Shown: positions 32,120 through 44,574 of the stretch, in pieces
How positions within the stretch are numbered: position 1 is the stretch's first letter
How the letters are laid out: every line of letters starts with the position of its first letter
Origin: Xestospongia bergquistia
Lineage: Eukaryota; Porifera; Demospongiae; Haplosclerida; Petrosiidae
Assembly: GCA_963965975.1 (NCBI GenBank)
Contig: OZ014417.1
Coordinates: 4,445,821 to 4,509,820, forward strand
Length of the DNA: 64,000 nt
Direction of reading: 5' to 3'
Made by a program: the position numbers and the translations under genes
Notes under the pieces: model-generated
Databases searched by the model: none
Seen by the model: the letters and a program-made list of their open reading frames with translations, nothing else
Told to the model about the DNA's origin: nothing

Positions 32120-35100
32120 GGGTCAAGTATTAGTAGTAGTCTGACAGATATGAGTGTTAAGAATTAAGATGATCTCAGTGTGTAGTAGATCAGATATCAA
32201 CAGACATTAGATTAGGTGTCAGTGTTAAGAATAGTGTTAATGTAAGTGTGTAATAGATCATATATCAACATGTGTGAGATCTGTGTTAGGTCAGATATGA
32301 TAGTCAGTGTCTGATGAGATATCAGTGTTAAGAATCATGTTGATGTCAGTGTGTAGATCAGACGTCAACAGGTGCTAGATCATACATCAGTGTTAAGAAT
32401 CATGTTGATGTCAGTGTGTAGATCAGAAATCAAGACTAAATCAGATCTCGGTGTTAAATCAGGTATCAGCATTAAGAATCATGTTCATGTAAGTCTGGAG
32501 TAGGTCAGATATAAAAATGTATTAGATCAGGTATCAATGTCAACAATCGTGTTGATGCCAATGTGTAGATCAAAAATAAACAAGAGTCATATCTTGGTGT
32601 TATATTAGGTAACAGTGTTAAGAATAATGTTAATGTCAGTGTGTAGTAGGTCATGTCAACATGAGTAAATCAAATCTCAGTGTCAGATCAGATGTTAGTA
32701 TTAAGAATCATGTTGATGTATGTTTGCAGTAGATCACATATCAACATGAGTGAATCGGATCTCACTTAGATCAGATATCATAGTCAGTATCAGATGAGAT
32801 ATCAGTATTAAGATTATGTTGATGTCACTGTGTAGTAGATAAGGTATCAACGTGAGTAAATCAGATCTTGGTGTTACATTAGGTATCAGTGTTAAGAATG
32901 ATGTTAATGTCAGTGTGTGGTTGATCATATATCAACATGAGTAAATCAGATCTGTGTTATATCAGATATCACTTTGTGTTAAATCATATTTTAGTGTTAA
33001 GAATCATGTTGGTGTCTGTTTACAGTAGATCAGATGTCAACATGAGTAAATCAGATTTTAATGTTAGATCAGATATCATAGTCAGTATCAAATAATATAT
33101 TGGTGTTAAGAATCATGTTTATATCACTGTATAGTATATCAAAATATAAACATGTGTTAGATCAGGTATCAGTGTTAACAATCATGTTGATATCAGTGTA
33201 GATCAGATATCACAAAAGTAAATTGGATATTAGTCTTAGATCGTGTATCAGTGTTAAGAATCGTGTTAATGTAAGTGTGTAGTAGACCAGATATCAACAT
33301 GAGTAAATCTGATCTCAGTGTTTGATGAGATATCATAGTTCGTATCATAAGAGAAATCAGTGTTAAGAATCATGTTGATGTCCATGTGTAGATGAGATGT
33401 CAACAGGTGTTAGATCATTTATCAGTGTGAAGAATAATGTTGATGTAAGTGTGTAGTAGATCAGAAAACAAGATTAAATCAAATCTTGATGCTAAATCAG
33501 GTATCAGTGGAAGTCATAAGAATCATGTTAATGTCAGTGTGTAGTAGATAATATGTCCACATGAGTAAATCAGATCTCTGTGTTAGATCAGTTATCAGTG
33601 TGTTAAATCAGATATTAGTGTTAAAAGTCATGTTGATGTCTGTTTGCAGTAGATCAAATATCATCATGAGTGAATCAGATCTCACTTAGATCAGATATCA
33701 TAGTCAGTATCAGATGAGATATCATGGATAAGAATTGTGCATATGTCAGTGTAGTAGATGAGATATCAAAATGACTAAATCAGATCTCAGTGTTAGATCA
33801 GATATCAAAGTTAGTGCCAGATGATATATCAGTATTAAGAATCATGTTCATATCAGTGTGTAGTAAATCTTATATAAACATGTGTTAGATCAGGTATTAG
33901 TGTTAACAATCGCGTTGATGTCAGTGTAGATCAGATATCAACAAGAGTAAATCGGATATTGGTGTTAGATCAGGTATCAGTGTAAATAATTGTGTTAATG
34001 TAAGTGTGTAGTAGGTCAGATATCAACATGAGTAAATCTGATGTGATTGTTAGATGAGATATCATAGTTAGTGTCAGAATAGATACTGGTATTAACAATC
34101 ATGTTGATGTCAGTGTGTAGTAGATCAGATGTCAACGGGTGTTAGATCATGTATCAGTGTTAAGAATCATGTTGATCAGTTTGTAGTACATGAGATATCA
34201 ATAAGAGTGAATCAGGTCTCATTGCTAGATCATGTATCAGTTTTAAGAATCGTGTTAATGTCAGCGTGTAGTAAATCATATATCAACATGAGTAAATCAG
34301 ATCTCAGTGTTAGATCAGTTGTTAGTGTTAAGAATCATGTTGATGTCTGTTTGCAGCAGATCAAATATCAACATGAGTAAATCAGATCTGAGTGTTAGAT
34401 CAGATATCAAAGTTTGTGTAAGATGAGGTATCAGTGATAAGAATTATGTTGATGTCAATGTGTAGTAGATCAGATATCAACAGATGTTAGATAAGGTATC
34501 AGTGTTAAGAATCATGTCGATATCTCTGTAGTAGATAAGAAAACAACAAGAGTAAATCAGATCTCGGTGTTAGATCAGGTATTAGTGTTAAGAATCCTGT
34601 TAATGTTAGTGTGTAGTAGATCATATATCAACATGAGTAAATCATATCTCAGTGTTAGATCAGGTGTTAGTGTTAAGAATCATGTTGATGTCTGTTTGAA
34701 GGAGATCAGATATCAACATGAGTAAATCTGATCTCAGTGTCAGAAGAAATATCAGTGTTAAGAATCATGATGATATCAGTGTGTAGTAGATCAGATATCA
34801 ACAGACATTAGATTAGGAATGAGGTCTCGTTGTTAAATCATGTGTCAGTTTTAAGAATCGTGTTAATGTCAGCGTGTAGTAGATCATATATCAACATGAG
34901 TAAATCAGATCTCAGTGTTAGACCAGGTCTTAGTCTTAAGAATCATGTTGATGTCTGTTTGCAGCAGATCAAATATCAACATGATTAAATCAGATCTCAG
35001 TGTTAGATCAGATATCAAAGTGTCAGATGAGATATCAGTGGTAAGAATTATGTTGATGTTGTGTGTGTAGTAGATCAGATATCAACAGACATGAGATCAG

Positions 35101-35225
35101 GTATTAGTGTTAATAATCATGTTGATGTCTGTCTGTAGTAGATCAGATAAGAACTAGAGTAAATCAGATCTTGATGTTGGATCAGGTATCAGTGTTAAGA
35201 ACCATGTTGATATCAGTATGTGGTA
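32120..35225. repeat. 3.1 kb satellite of ~80-105 bp degenerate units
   Basis: Built from the modules GTAGTAGATCAGATATCAAC, ATGAGTAAATCAGATCTCAG, TGTTAGATCAGGTATCAG and TGTTAAGAATCATGTTGATG, which repeat in that order with module loss and gain. Around 35 to 40 occurrences of AAGAATCATGTTGATGT-like modules are visible. Contains no gene. Unit divergence is moderate. Confidence 0.9.
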
Positions 35226-37180
35226 GATATGGTATTTTACACAGTTAAGTCTGATAATTAAAACATACAATTAAATTACACAGACATTATTGTCATTATG
35301 AGGACACACAGTTACAAGCACTAACATAAGTACAAATATTGACTGTATAATAAATACTAAGAGTGTTTACACTTTACTTGTTTGTAATATCTTTGGAATC
35401 AAGTTACCACTATAGGAAGATGAAACATCTAAATTAGATGTTCCATCTTCCTATAATCTAACTAATCATTATCATCATTATGATCAAGCAATAGCAACTA
35501 AGACGATGGATTAATGGAAGAATAAATGAATGAGTGAATGGACAAATATATGAATATATGGATAAAAGAATCAGAGGAAGGATCAGATAAATGGATGGAT
35601 GAAAAAATGGATAGATAGATGAATGGACTGATGATCAGGCAAAAGAAATGACTCTTCAGTTAAAGTTTGTTATATTACACAGAGAAAATTTTCACTTTAC
35701 AACATTCAGAAAGTGGATGGTTCACATTAGTTGTAGTATTTCTACTACTTAAAAATTACCAATTAATGTAATAGTGTTGTATCTGATGGTATTTTACTAC
35801 TCTTTACTAGAATCACTGTAGTAAATAACATGTTTTTCAGACAATTCGTTTTATGTTGGTTATTAACTTACGCTAATCCAATGATTTAATAATAATGATA
35901 AAATGATGTAACATCAATGGAAATTAAACATTATTTTTTCTACAATCATATTTGTGATGGTTATTTACTTACACTAATTCAAAAACTGTATTATTATTGT
36001 AAAAGTAATAAAAATTACTCATTATAGTCTTAACATTGTAATTATAATACTAATTTAGAATCACCAAACCATCAATTGGATTATTGTTGTAAAACCAATC
36101 ATTTATTATTATTGTATATCGTTGTTGTGTTTATAATATTTTCAGTATGACCAATTCATTCATCATTATTAATTGTATATACAAGGAAATTGTTGGCAAA
36201 AAGTACTCTTTGAAATGGGAAAAATTTTACTGAAAATTATTTCATTTGAAAAAAGCAATTAAGAATGCTAATTTGAAGTGATATGTGCATGCCATTGGAA
36301 ATCAAAGAATGAAATGTTGAATATCACTATACCTTACTAATATAACCAAGCCTACATGTACACTAGCTATCTGAGTAACATTAACATATGAGTCAAATTA
36401 TGTGCATACATGTTATATGTCCCATGGTTGTATATATCATAATCATATTAAATAAAATATTTATTACCTTTCCTTTAAAAAGACTGTTGTTGATCAAGGG
36501 TTTAAATAGTAATCCAATATACCTTTTGCCAGTTTAATTTTCTTGGGAAACAATTTGAAGTATTCACTAGCCACATCAACTGACATGCTGACATGAACCA
36601 ATACATACTATAATGAAGAATGACCTAATAAAAGGAAATTAAAAAGTTCATATCATCAATTATAAATAATTTGTTATAATTAATAATTATTAATCATATA
36701 TATATATATATATATCAATTATATAAAAAGTCTTTAGCGTACATTCCATTAAATCCTTAGATAAAGTATATACTACTTTAAGTCATTAATTAGTATCATT
36801 TTCAGGAAGGTTGATATGTCTTGAAACATATATATACTGCTAAGAGATGTCATACAAACATCAACAAATTATGGTGTAGAGATTAGTGTTATGGATGAGG
36901 TAACCCTTGACTTTACAAAATGTTTTCTTAAATGCCATCAACTCGGATGATATCAATAAAGTCTTATAATGGTCAACACAAAAAGATGTAAGTTAGGATT
37001 GGAACATTATCATTTTACACACAGATCTAACATTTAACACAGTGTAATACTGCTATATATGTTTGAGAGAGAGAGAGAAGTTTACACAAATATCTACCTT
37101 TTGTAACAATGATAATACTGATATATATGTTGCTGTACAGAGTCTATGGTATGTTACATCAATATATCTTGAAAATATAA
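35226..37180. other. AT-rich non-coding stretch with small repeats
   Basis: Holds a hairpin ATAGGAAGATGAAACATCTA / inverse at 35413-35456, a GGAT/GAAT tetranucleotide-like tract at 35510-35640, and a (TA)n at about 36698-36715. No supportable exon. Confidence 0.6.
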
Positions 37181-37182
37181 AT

Positions 37183-37225
37183 GAGAGAGAGACACACACA
37201 CACACACACACGCACACACACACAC
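37183..37225. repeat. (CA)n microsatellite
   Basis: GAGAGAGAGACACACACACA followed by further CA units with one CG interruption, ending at about 37225. Confidence 0.9.
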
Positions 37226-37285
37226 TTATGACAAATTGATAGTTGACGGTATTTAGTAGACGTAGTTTATATGTGAACTGTTAGT

Positions 37286-40200
37286 AGTTCAATGCATGTA
37301 AGTCTGGGATAATCAATATTAATCATTTTACATTTTATTTGTACTGCATTGACAAAACATTGTAGTTGGTAGTCTAGTGCTTTCTTAATTACTTTTACAG
37401 TTTGTGTGACTAAATTTGTTATAAAGAGAACTCCAGTATCTCTGCTGTTAATACTATCAATATATCTTTAATGTTAGTCCTGATAAGGATAGTGAATGGA
37501 TCATCTTACATTTATTGTACTACATGGACAATACATTATAGTTCATAGTCAGTTTAGTGCTTTCCCAATTAATTTATTAGTACTACATCAACGATACATT
37601 ATAGTTGGTAATCTAGTGCTTTCCCAATTATATGAATACTGACAAGCTCCCAGTCTAGACATTGCCACCAACTTTGCTTTGTAGGAGCTTCTACATTTGA
37701 TATATCCAGAGAAATATGTGGATCCTCATCATCCAACTTCTCAAAGTATTACACTACCAACTTTAATATATTTTTGATGTAGTACTAGTAAATTATTAGG
37801 CAAATGAAGGCTTTATATCTGTGAATATCTGTCACTGTTGAATCATTTTGTTGGTTGAAATTGTTTCATGATGTCCACTGTATGCAAAATCAGATTCATT
37901 TTACATCTCCATAAATACAGCCATACACTCTAATGTTGAATGTACATAATACTGACAAATCTATTGTTATTCATCTGCTTTAACTACCAGTAGCTTCGTT
38001 TTTAATTGTTTTAATAAAACTACAATTTCATAATCACGGTCACATGCATACAATCTTGCGACAGAACACTAAAATTGTCCATTTTTGTGTGGGAATCTGA
38101 ATTGTATTTAAAATATATAACATATTTTGTGGCATGAAACAGCATTGTCTATGAAACATGACCTCAAATAAAGGACATCTGTTCACAGTTTAAAAATCTA
38201 TTGTATTCCATTTATCATAGATCCTCTGATCTGCATTTGCGTCAATATTTGAGTTGACATTTAAATGTTGAATGTTGCATGCAAATCACATTTGTTAATA
38301 ATTAGTTGTGTGTGAGCCATATGATGATTACATGCAAGCTTCTATGATGACAGAAAATTTGATATATTGTGATTGCTCAAACATCTTATTAGTTTCTACT
38401 TAGCACATCTATAGGTCAGTGAGGTAACTACTACAATGACAAGAAATGTAGTTGACTGTCAGAGCTAGAAAGGTGCTCTTAATTAACTACTATATTATGT
38501 ATTATGTGTACTAAAAAAGACCATGGATTGGTTAAATCAACCTTCCTTTTGTGATATACTAATACAACACCCTTTAGTAAAATACATAAGAATACTCATA
38601 CTCTGTGTGACATAAACTTTGAGATTATACTTGAAATATAGAGAATATTCTCATTTTGGTGTTATTGTGAGGAGAAGAAAAAGTGTCATGCCTTCTCATA
38701 TCTACCATTCAGCACAGACTTAATGATATATTGTTAACTAGCCTATAGTTGTAGACTACCAGTGTCACAACATGTTTGTCTAAAGTCTCAAATACATGTA
38801 ACTACATATACAAACAGTTTGACAGAAGTGGTTCATTACAAAACAAGTTATATATTAGACATTAATACATAAATTATGTACCAAAATTGTAAAAATGGAT
38901 TAATCCCAAATTGATTCAATTAATCAATAATATGAAAGTTACGAAAAATGCAAACATAATACTATTAATTACTAATGTATTATAAAATTGAAGGTGATGT
39001 AGCTACGCAAACAGTAGTACAATTCTATTTATATGAACAGATTTTCTAATATAATAATTACTATTATTAAAATAATAACCAGGTGTTGTCTTTTGCGATT
39101 TGAGGCAGCTATAAGGCCATCATGGTTTTGAAAAAAAACTTTTGACAAAGAAGTAGTTCAATGCATGTAAGTCTGGGATAATCAATATTAATCATTTTAC
39201 ATTTTATTAGTACTGCAAAATCTATTGTATTCCATTTATCATAGATCCTCTGATCTGCATTTGCGTCAATATTTGAGTTGACATTTAAATGTTGAAAGTT
39301 GCATGCAAATCACATTTGTTAATAATTAGTTGTGTGTGAGCCATATGATGGATGATTACATGCAAGCTTCTATGATGACAGAAAATTTGATATATTGTGA
39401 TTGCTCAAACATCTTATTAGTTTCTACTTAGCACATCTATAGGTCAGTGAGGTAACTACTACAATGACAAGAAATGTAGTTGATTGTCAGAGCTAAAAAG
39501 GTGCTCTTAATTAACTACTATATTATGTATTATGTGTACTAAAAAGACCATGGATTGGTTAAATCAACCTTCCTTTTGTGATATACTAATACAACACGCT
39601 TTAGTAAAATACATAAGCCAATCATCTTACATTTATTGTACTACATGGACAATACATTATAGTTCATAGTCAGTTTAGTGCTTTCCCAATTAATTTATTA
39701 GTACTACATCAACAATACATTATAGTTGGTAATTTAGTGCTTTCCCAATTATATGAATACTGACAAGCTCCCAGTCTAGACATTGCCACCAACTTTGCTT
39801 TGTAGGAGCTTCTACATTTGATATATCCAGAGAAATATGTGGATCCTCATCATCCAACTTCTCAAAGTATTACTCTACCAACTGTAATATATTATTGATG
39901 TATTACTAGTAAATTATTAGGCAAATGAAGGCTTTATATCTGTGAATATCTGTCACAGTTGAATCATTTTGTTGATCGAAATTGTTTCACGATGTCAACT
40001 GTATGCAAAATAAGATTCATTTTACATCTCCATAGATACAGCCATCTAATGTTGAATGTACATAATACTGACAAATCTATTGTCATTCATCTGCTTTAAC
40101 TACAAGTACCTTCGTTTTTAATTCTTTTAATAAAACTACAATTTCATAATCACGGTCACATACATACAATCTTGCGAGAGAGTAGTAAAATTGTCCACCT

Positions 40201-41345
40201 TTGTGTGGGAATCTGAATTGTATTTAAAATACATAACATATTTTGTGGCATGAAACAGCATTGTCTATGTAACATGACCTCGAATAAAGAACATCTATTC
40301 ATAGTTTGAAAATCTATTGTAATCCATTTATCATAGATCCTCTGATCTGCATTTGCATCAATATTTGAGTTGACTTTTAAATGTTGAATGTTGCATGCAA
40401 TCACATTTTGTTAATAATTAGTTGTGTGTGAGCTATATGATGATCACACGCAAGCTTCTATGATGACAAAAAATTTAATATATATTGTGATTGGTTAAAC
40501 ATCTTATTAATTTTTACTTAGCACATATATAGGTCAGTGAAGTAACTACTACAATGACAAGAAATGTAAGTGATTGTCAGAGTTTTAAGAATCTTTCTAA
40601 TATCTCATTAGTTGGGTAATGTATACAATATACACAACAGATAGCCTATTTTCTATTTGAATTTCAATTATAAAAAGGTGCTCTTAACTATTATATTTTG
40701 TATTATGTATACTAAAAAAGACCATGGATTGGTTAAATCAACCTTTCTTTTGTGATATACTAATACAACACTTTTTAGTAAAATACATAAGAATACTCAT
40801 ACTCTGTGTGACATAAACTTTGACATTATATTTGAAAATATAGAGAATATTCTCATTTTGGTGTTATTGTGAGGAGAAGAAAAAGTGTCATGCCTTCTCA
40901 TATCTACCATTCAGCACAGACTTAATGATATATTTTTAACTAGCCTATAGTTGTAGACTACCAGTGTCACAACATGTTTTGTCTGAAATCTCAAATACAT
41001 GTAACTACATATACAAACAGTTTGACAGAAGTGGTTCATTACAAAACAAGTTATATATTAGACATTAATACATAAATTATGTACCAAAATTGTAAAAATG
41101 GATTAATCCCAAATTGATTCAATTAATCAATAATATAAAAGTTACGAAAAATGCAAACATAATACTATTAATTACTAATGTATTATGAAATTGAAGGTGA
41201 TGTAGCTACGCAAACAGTAGTACAATTCTATTTATATGAACAAATTTTCCAATATAATAATTACTATTATTAAAATAATAACCAGGTGTTGTCTTTTGCG
41301 ACTTGAGGCAGCTATAAGGCCATCATGGTTTTGAAAAAAAACTTT
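37286..41345. repeat. Rearranged tandem duplication of a ~1.9 kb dispersed repeat
   Basis: Copy 1 is 37286-39150. A partial copy 2a (about 39150-39613) starts again at GTAGTTCAATGCATGTAAGT (matching 37287), jumps after about 65 bases to the 38190 equivalent, and runs to the 38590 equivalent. Copy 2b (39614-41345) jumps back to the 37500 equivalent and follows copy 1 to its end (GAAAAAAAACTTTTGACAAA). Copy 2b has an extra ~95 bp at about 40583-40676. Identity is high throughout, so the duplication is recent. No coding capacity beyond short chance frames. Confidence 0.85.
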
Positions 41346-41377
41346 TGACAAAGAAGGAAGACTGAGAATGCCTAGAA

Positions 41378-43063
41378 CTAATAGTCATCAGAAATATAGG
41401 ATTGATCTGAATTATCAGACTCGTCCAATTCATCTCCGACTCGAATGATGAACTCATCCACTAACTCTTCATAGAGGCCATCATTAGACCAATAGTGGTC
41501 TTCAAAGTGGATCTTAACATGTTGAATGAGGCTCTTCCAACTATCAGGTGTCACAACATCAAAATCCTCTCATGCAAGCTGCTCACACTCACGAAGATTA
41601 AATGCACGAGTGTTGGGCTTGATGTGACCTTTAACCTGTGCCCATGCCAACTCAATAGGATTGAGAGTACAGTGAGCAAAAGGGAGTCAGACCACCTCAT
41701 GCCCTGTATGATGTATATAGCAATAAATACAAAGGCTATCTTGACTAAGTTCTTACCTGCTGCAATACCCATGTCATCAACAACGTAGCGAGGGGTAAGT
41801 TTCAATCTTTGTATGATGCTATACAATTCAGCTTTCAAGGCATTTGTTAGGAATTCAACTCCCTTTGACTGAAGCCAATCTTGCATCTTTTGCTTTGTAC
41901 AACATTTCACTGGAACAGGGTCACTACGACAACTATGATATGAGCTGTTATCCATGACAATAGACTGTTAGGTGGAATATTTGGGAAAAGTTTGGTAGCA
42001 AACCACTCCTTAAAATGATCAGCACTCATCATGGTAATCACCAGTTCTGTATTTTTTGGATCTGAATATGAAAGTGGTATTGGGAATCCAACCAATCTCA
42101 CCACAAGCTCCAAGAATAACAAGCTATGCAACCGTTCCCAGGAGGCCTTTTTATACTACCAAGAGTTCTGCCAGTCACCTCATCCCTCTCCACCCAATCA
42201 TAATACTTACCATCATGAGGATTGCCCCAGGTTTCATCAAGGTAAACAACTGGCCTATTCTCATGGTGGTTCTTAACCATTCAACGAAGGTAAGTGTGCC
42301 TCTGTTCAATAATGCGAGGTTGTTCGTAGTAGTGGCATCTGTCATCCACTCTCTTATATCATAAAGTGCAATATTAATGGGCATCATAAGAAAAGTTATG
42401 GTGACTCAATTGAAACCCATTTCCTTTAGCAAGATGTTGAGGGTTAACCACTGACCGTGAAAGAGGTTATCCTCTTTTAAGACAACAAGCAACTTGGACA
42501 GTGTCATGTGCTCTTTGTTCTGATAGAGGTGGTATATTTTTCGTCTGATGGCTTCACAATCAAAATCATTAACTAACAGGTGTCTCAAGACTTTGTATCT
42601 CTTTGTTGGTAATGTTGTACTCAGATATCTCATTGAATTAGTCTAAATGAATAAAAGAACAAGTCACATATAACTATTTAATGTACTGTGAATTTTAAAG
42701 TTATTGAAATACACTTTCATATTGATTGTCTCTTCTAATTATCAATCTTTAAATGAAGGAGGTTACCTACTATTAAATTTTGTGACAATGACTGAACCAG
42801 AAGTCAGACTCCACATAGTCTCATACCCAGACCTACAAACATCAGGAAACATTGTAGGTCTGGGTATGATGCTGTACATAGCTCAACGTTGAACAATTTC
42901 ATGTTAGATATGATGCATGTAATATATCCAGCCTTATGTTAAGGGATATATGTACAGCATTAAGTAATTACTGAATGTTACATAATTATTTCAATACTTC
43001 TTTTAACTATATACTTACTAAATGGTTGACTCTGACCCAGCTAAGTGCTCTCCAGGCAGCCAT
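41378..43063 (-). pseudogene. DDE_3-superfamily transposase with introns, broken
   Basis: Minus strand. A short first exon (43063-43019, MAAWRALSWVRVNHL) joins in phase 0 across an intron to 42642. The body shows a helix-turn-helix region, the first catalytic block PVVYLDETWGNPHDGKYYDW, the second VMDNSSYHS and, after a 53-nt intron (41756-41704, GTAAGA...ACAG, phase 1/1), the third block CTLNPIELAWAQVKGHIK, with the usual D-D-E spacing. It ends at TAG 41380-41378. Breaks: TGA after GFN, TGA after YLR, TGA after GHEVV, TGA after CEQLA, plus a frame change in the first third. This IS630/Tc1-related DDE_3 family is common in cnidarians and sponges. TIRs were not identified. Confidence 0.78.
42821..42868. 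repeat. 16 bp perfect hairpin
   Basis: CATACCCAGACCTACA and its exact inverse flank a 15-base loop. It lies just upstream of exon 2 of the DDE_3 pseudogene, in its first intron, and could form a cruciform or mark a small insertion. Confidence 0.85.
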
Positions 43064-43899
43064 GGTTCTTTATGTTTGGTGCAGCAGGTCTCGTGTTACT
43101 CATGTGGTGTACAACTAGTGGAAGGAAGGTGTGGCTAGTGCTTCTGTTGACACGCCCATAACAAAATGGCTACTAAGACAGAGAGAGATTATTGTCATAT
43201 CCCTTCCATTTATTACATGAAATGTAAGTGAGAATAGCTGTTAAAACATAACTGTATTATTTCTTAATTAACTCCATTAGATAACGAAAGCATTTGTACA
43301 AATTGAAACACAGTAGTAATATCAGCTTATAATGAAGGTATATCATGTCTGACATTCTTGTCCCTGATCCTGTGACTTTATTGGAACTACTGCTCAACAG
43401 TTGTTATGAATTGGTCGTCCTCTTATTATAATTCTAGATGGTGTATTTTAAAGAAAGTCAACTTCATAGACTTACCATATCTTAGTCATTGACTACTGCA
43501 CACTCTACAAAGATAACTGTAAAATATAGACATTACAGATGTATACATTAATGAAACTGATTTATAATGTTTTGATTTTTATTTATGTTAATATTAATAT
43601 CTTGTTATATTAATATGATTTTATATTTATACTGTTTCAACTATTCTTCATTGTGAAGCATATTTACTAAATCATATAGTTTGCTGGCTTATGTTCCTCA
43701 ATTGGTCCAAATGCTAGATAAGACATAGGGAGTTAAATTGAGCAACTCCACCCATTGTAACGAGGTGATGACGTACTGCAACACAATGGCAGGGTTTCAT
43801 ATATTTTTGATTAATAAACTTATATTCAGACAGACATTGTTCATTGTGTACTAGATAAGATAGTTGTTGTTACTATCATGGCGCAATATCCATGATCAA

Positions 43900-43917
43900 C
43901 TGAGCATGCTCAGTTCG
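43900..43917. promoter_or_regulatory. 18 bp perfect palindrome AACTGAGCATGCTCAGTT
   Basis: A perfect palindrome just upstream of a candidate plus-strand exon at 44019. It could be a dimeric transcription-factor site, but nothing else in the sequence proves a promoter here. Confidence 0.35.
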
Positions 43918-44018
43918 ATTAGTCACACTAGTGGCGCCAAATTTGTACTAGAAATTAATAAACTTGGACGGGATTACTTCATTTTAGCAACCAGCGTGTC
44001 AGGACTTTGCTTCTGCAG

Positions 44019-44218
44019 GGCTGTTTAGCAAGACAGAAGAGGAAGGAACTGGATTCCATGCAGCCACGTCATTTGACAGTGTTCTCTGGAGTAAATCTGA
44101 GACAATGATGTTCCTGGCTACAAGAAAAGAGAAAGACAGTAGTAACAAATACGGTCAGAGTAGCAGTACTCCATGTGTGTTAGTACATCTGGCCTGCCCA
44201 AATTATCTTTTATATTGA
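44019..44218 (+). CDS. Possible exon of an unrecognised plus-strand gene
   Basis: After a pyrimidine-rich acceptor TTGCTTCTGCAG ending at 44018, an open frame of 66 codons reads LFSKTEEEGTGFHAATSFDS and LWSKSETMMFLATRKEKDSS and ends at TGA 44216-44218. Composition is balanced and looks coding in contrast with the AT-rich surroundings. A donor-like GTCAGA follows AAATACG at about 44153, so the terminal part could be intronic. No family recognised. Confidence 0.3.
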
Positions 44219-44574
44219 ATGAGCTTTAGCCCTTAGATTTAGTGCATCTGTTATCTGAACTAAGCCTGTTATAAGTCATTTTTAAACATAATATCTCACT
44301 AGTCATTTTCTCTGTAATATATAGATTTTAGTAACCAGTATATTTAGTACAATGTAGCAAGTCTGAATAAAATTAGTAAAGTGTATTTATTTAGTACAAG
44401 CCTGTTTACCCCCATTGCATCTGTTGATTGTTCCCTAACTTCTTTTTATCATAAGGACAGTCAAAAGTTAATTGTATTTCACTCAGTCCTTCTAATATAT
44501 CACACTAACGCTATTTTTTTTTTGTTCACATTGTCCTTTACTTGTCCTGTCAATTGTGTCTAATGTAACTATGT

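Noticed and set aside
43920..43940. TGGCGCC motif resembling a retroviral tRNA-Lys primer-binding site
   Set aside because: No LTR, no gag or pol downstream, and the 18-base complement does not continue.
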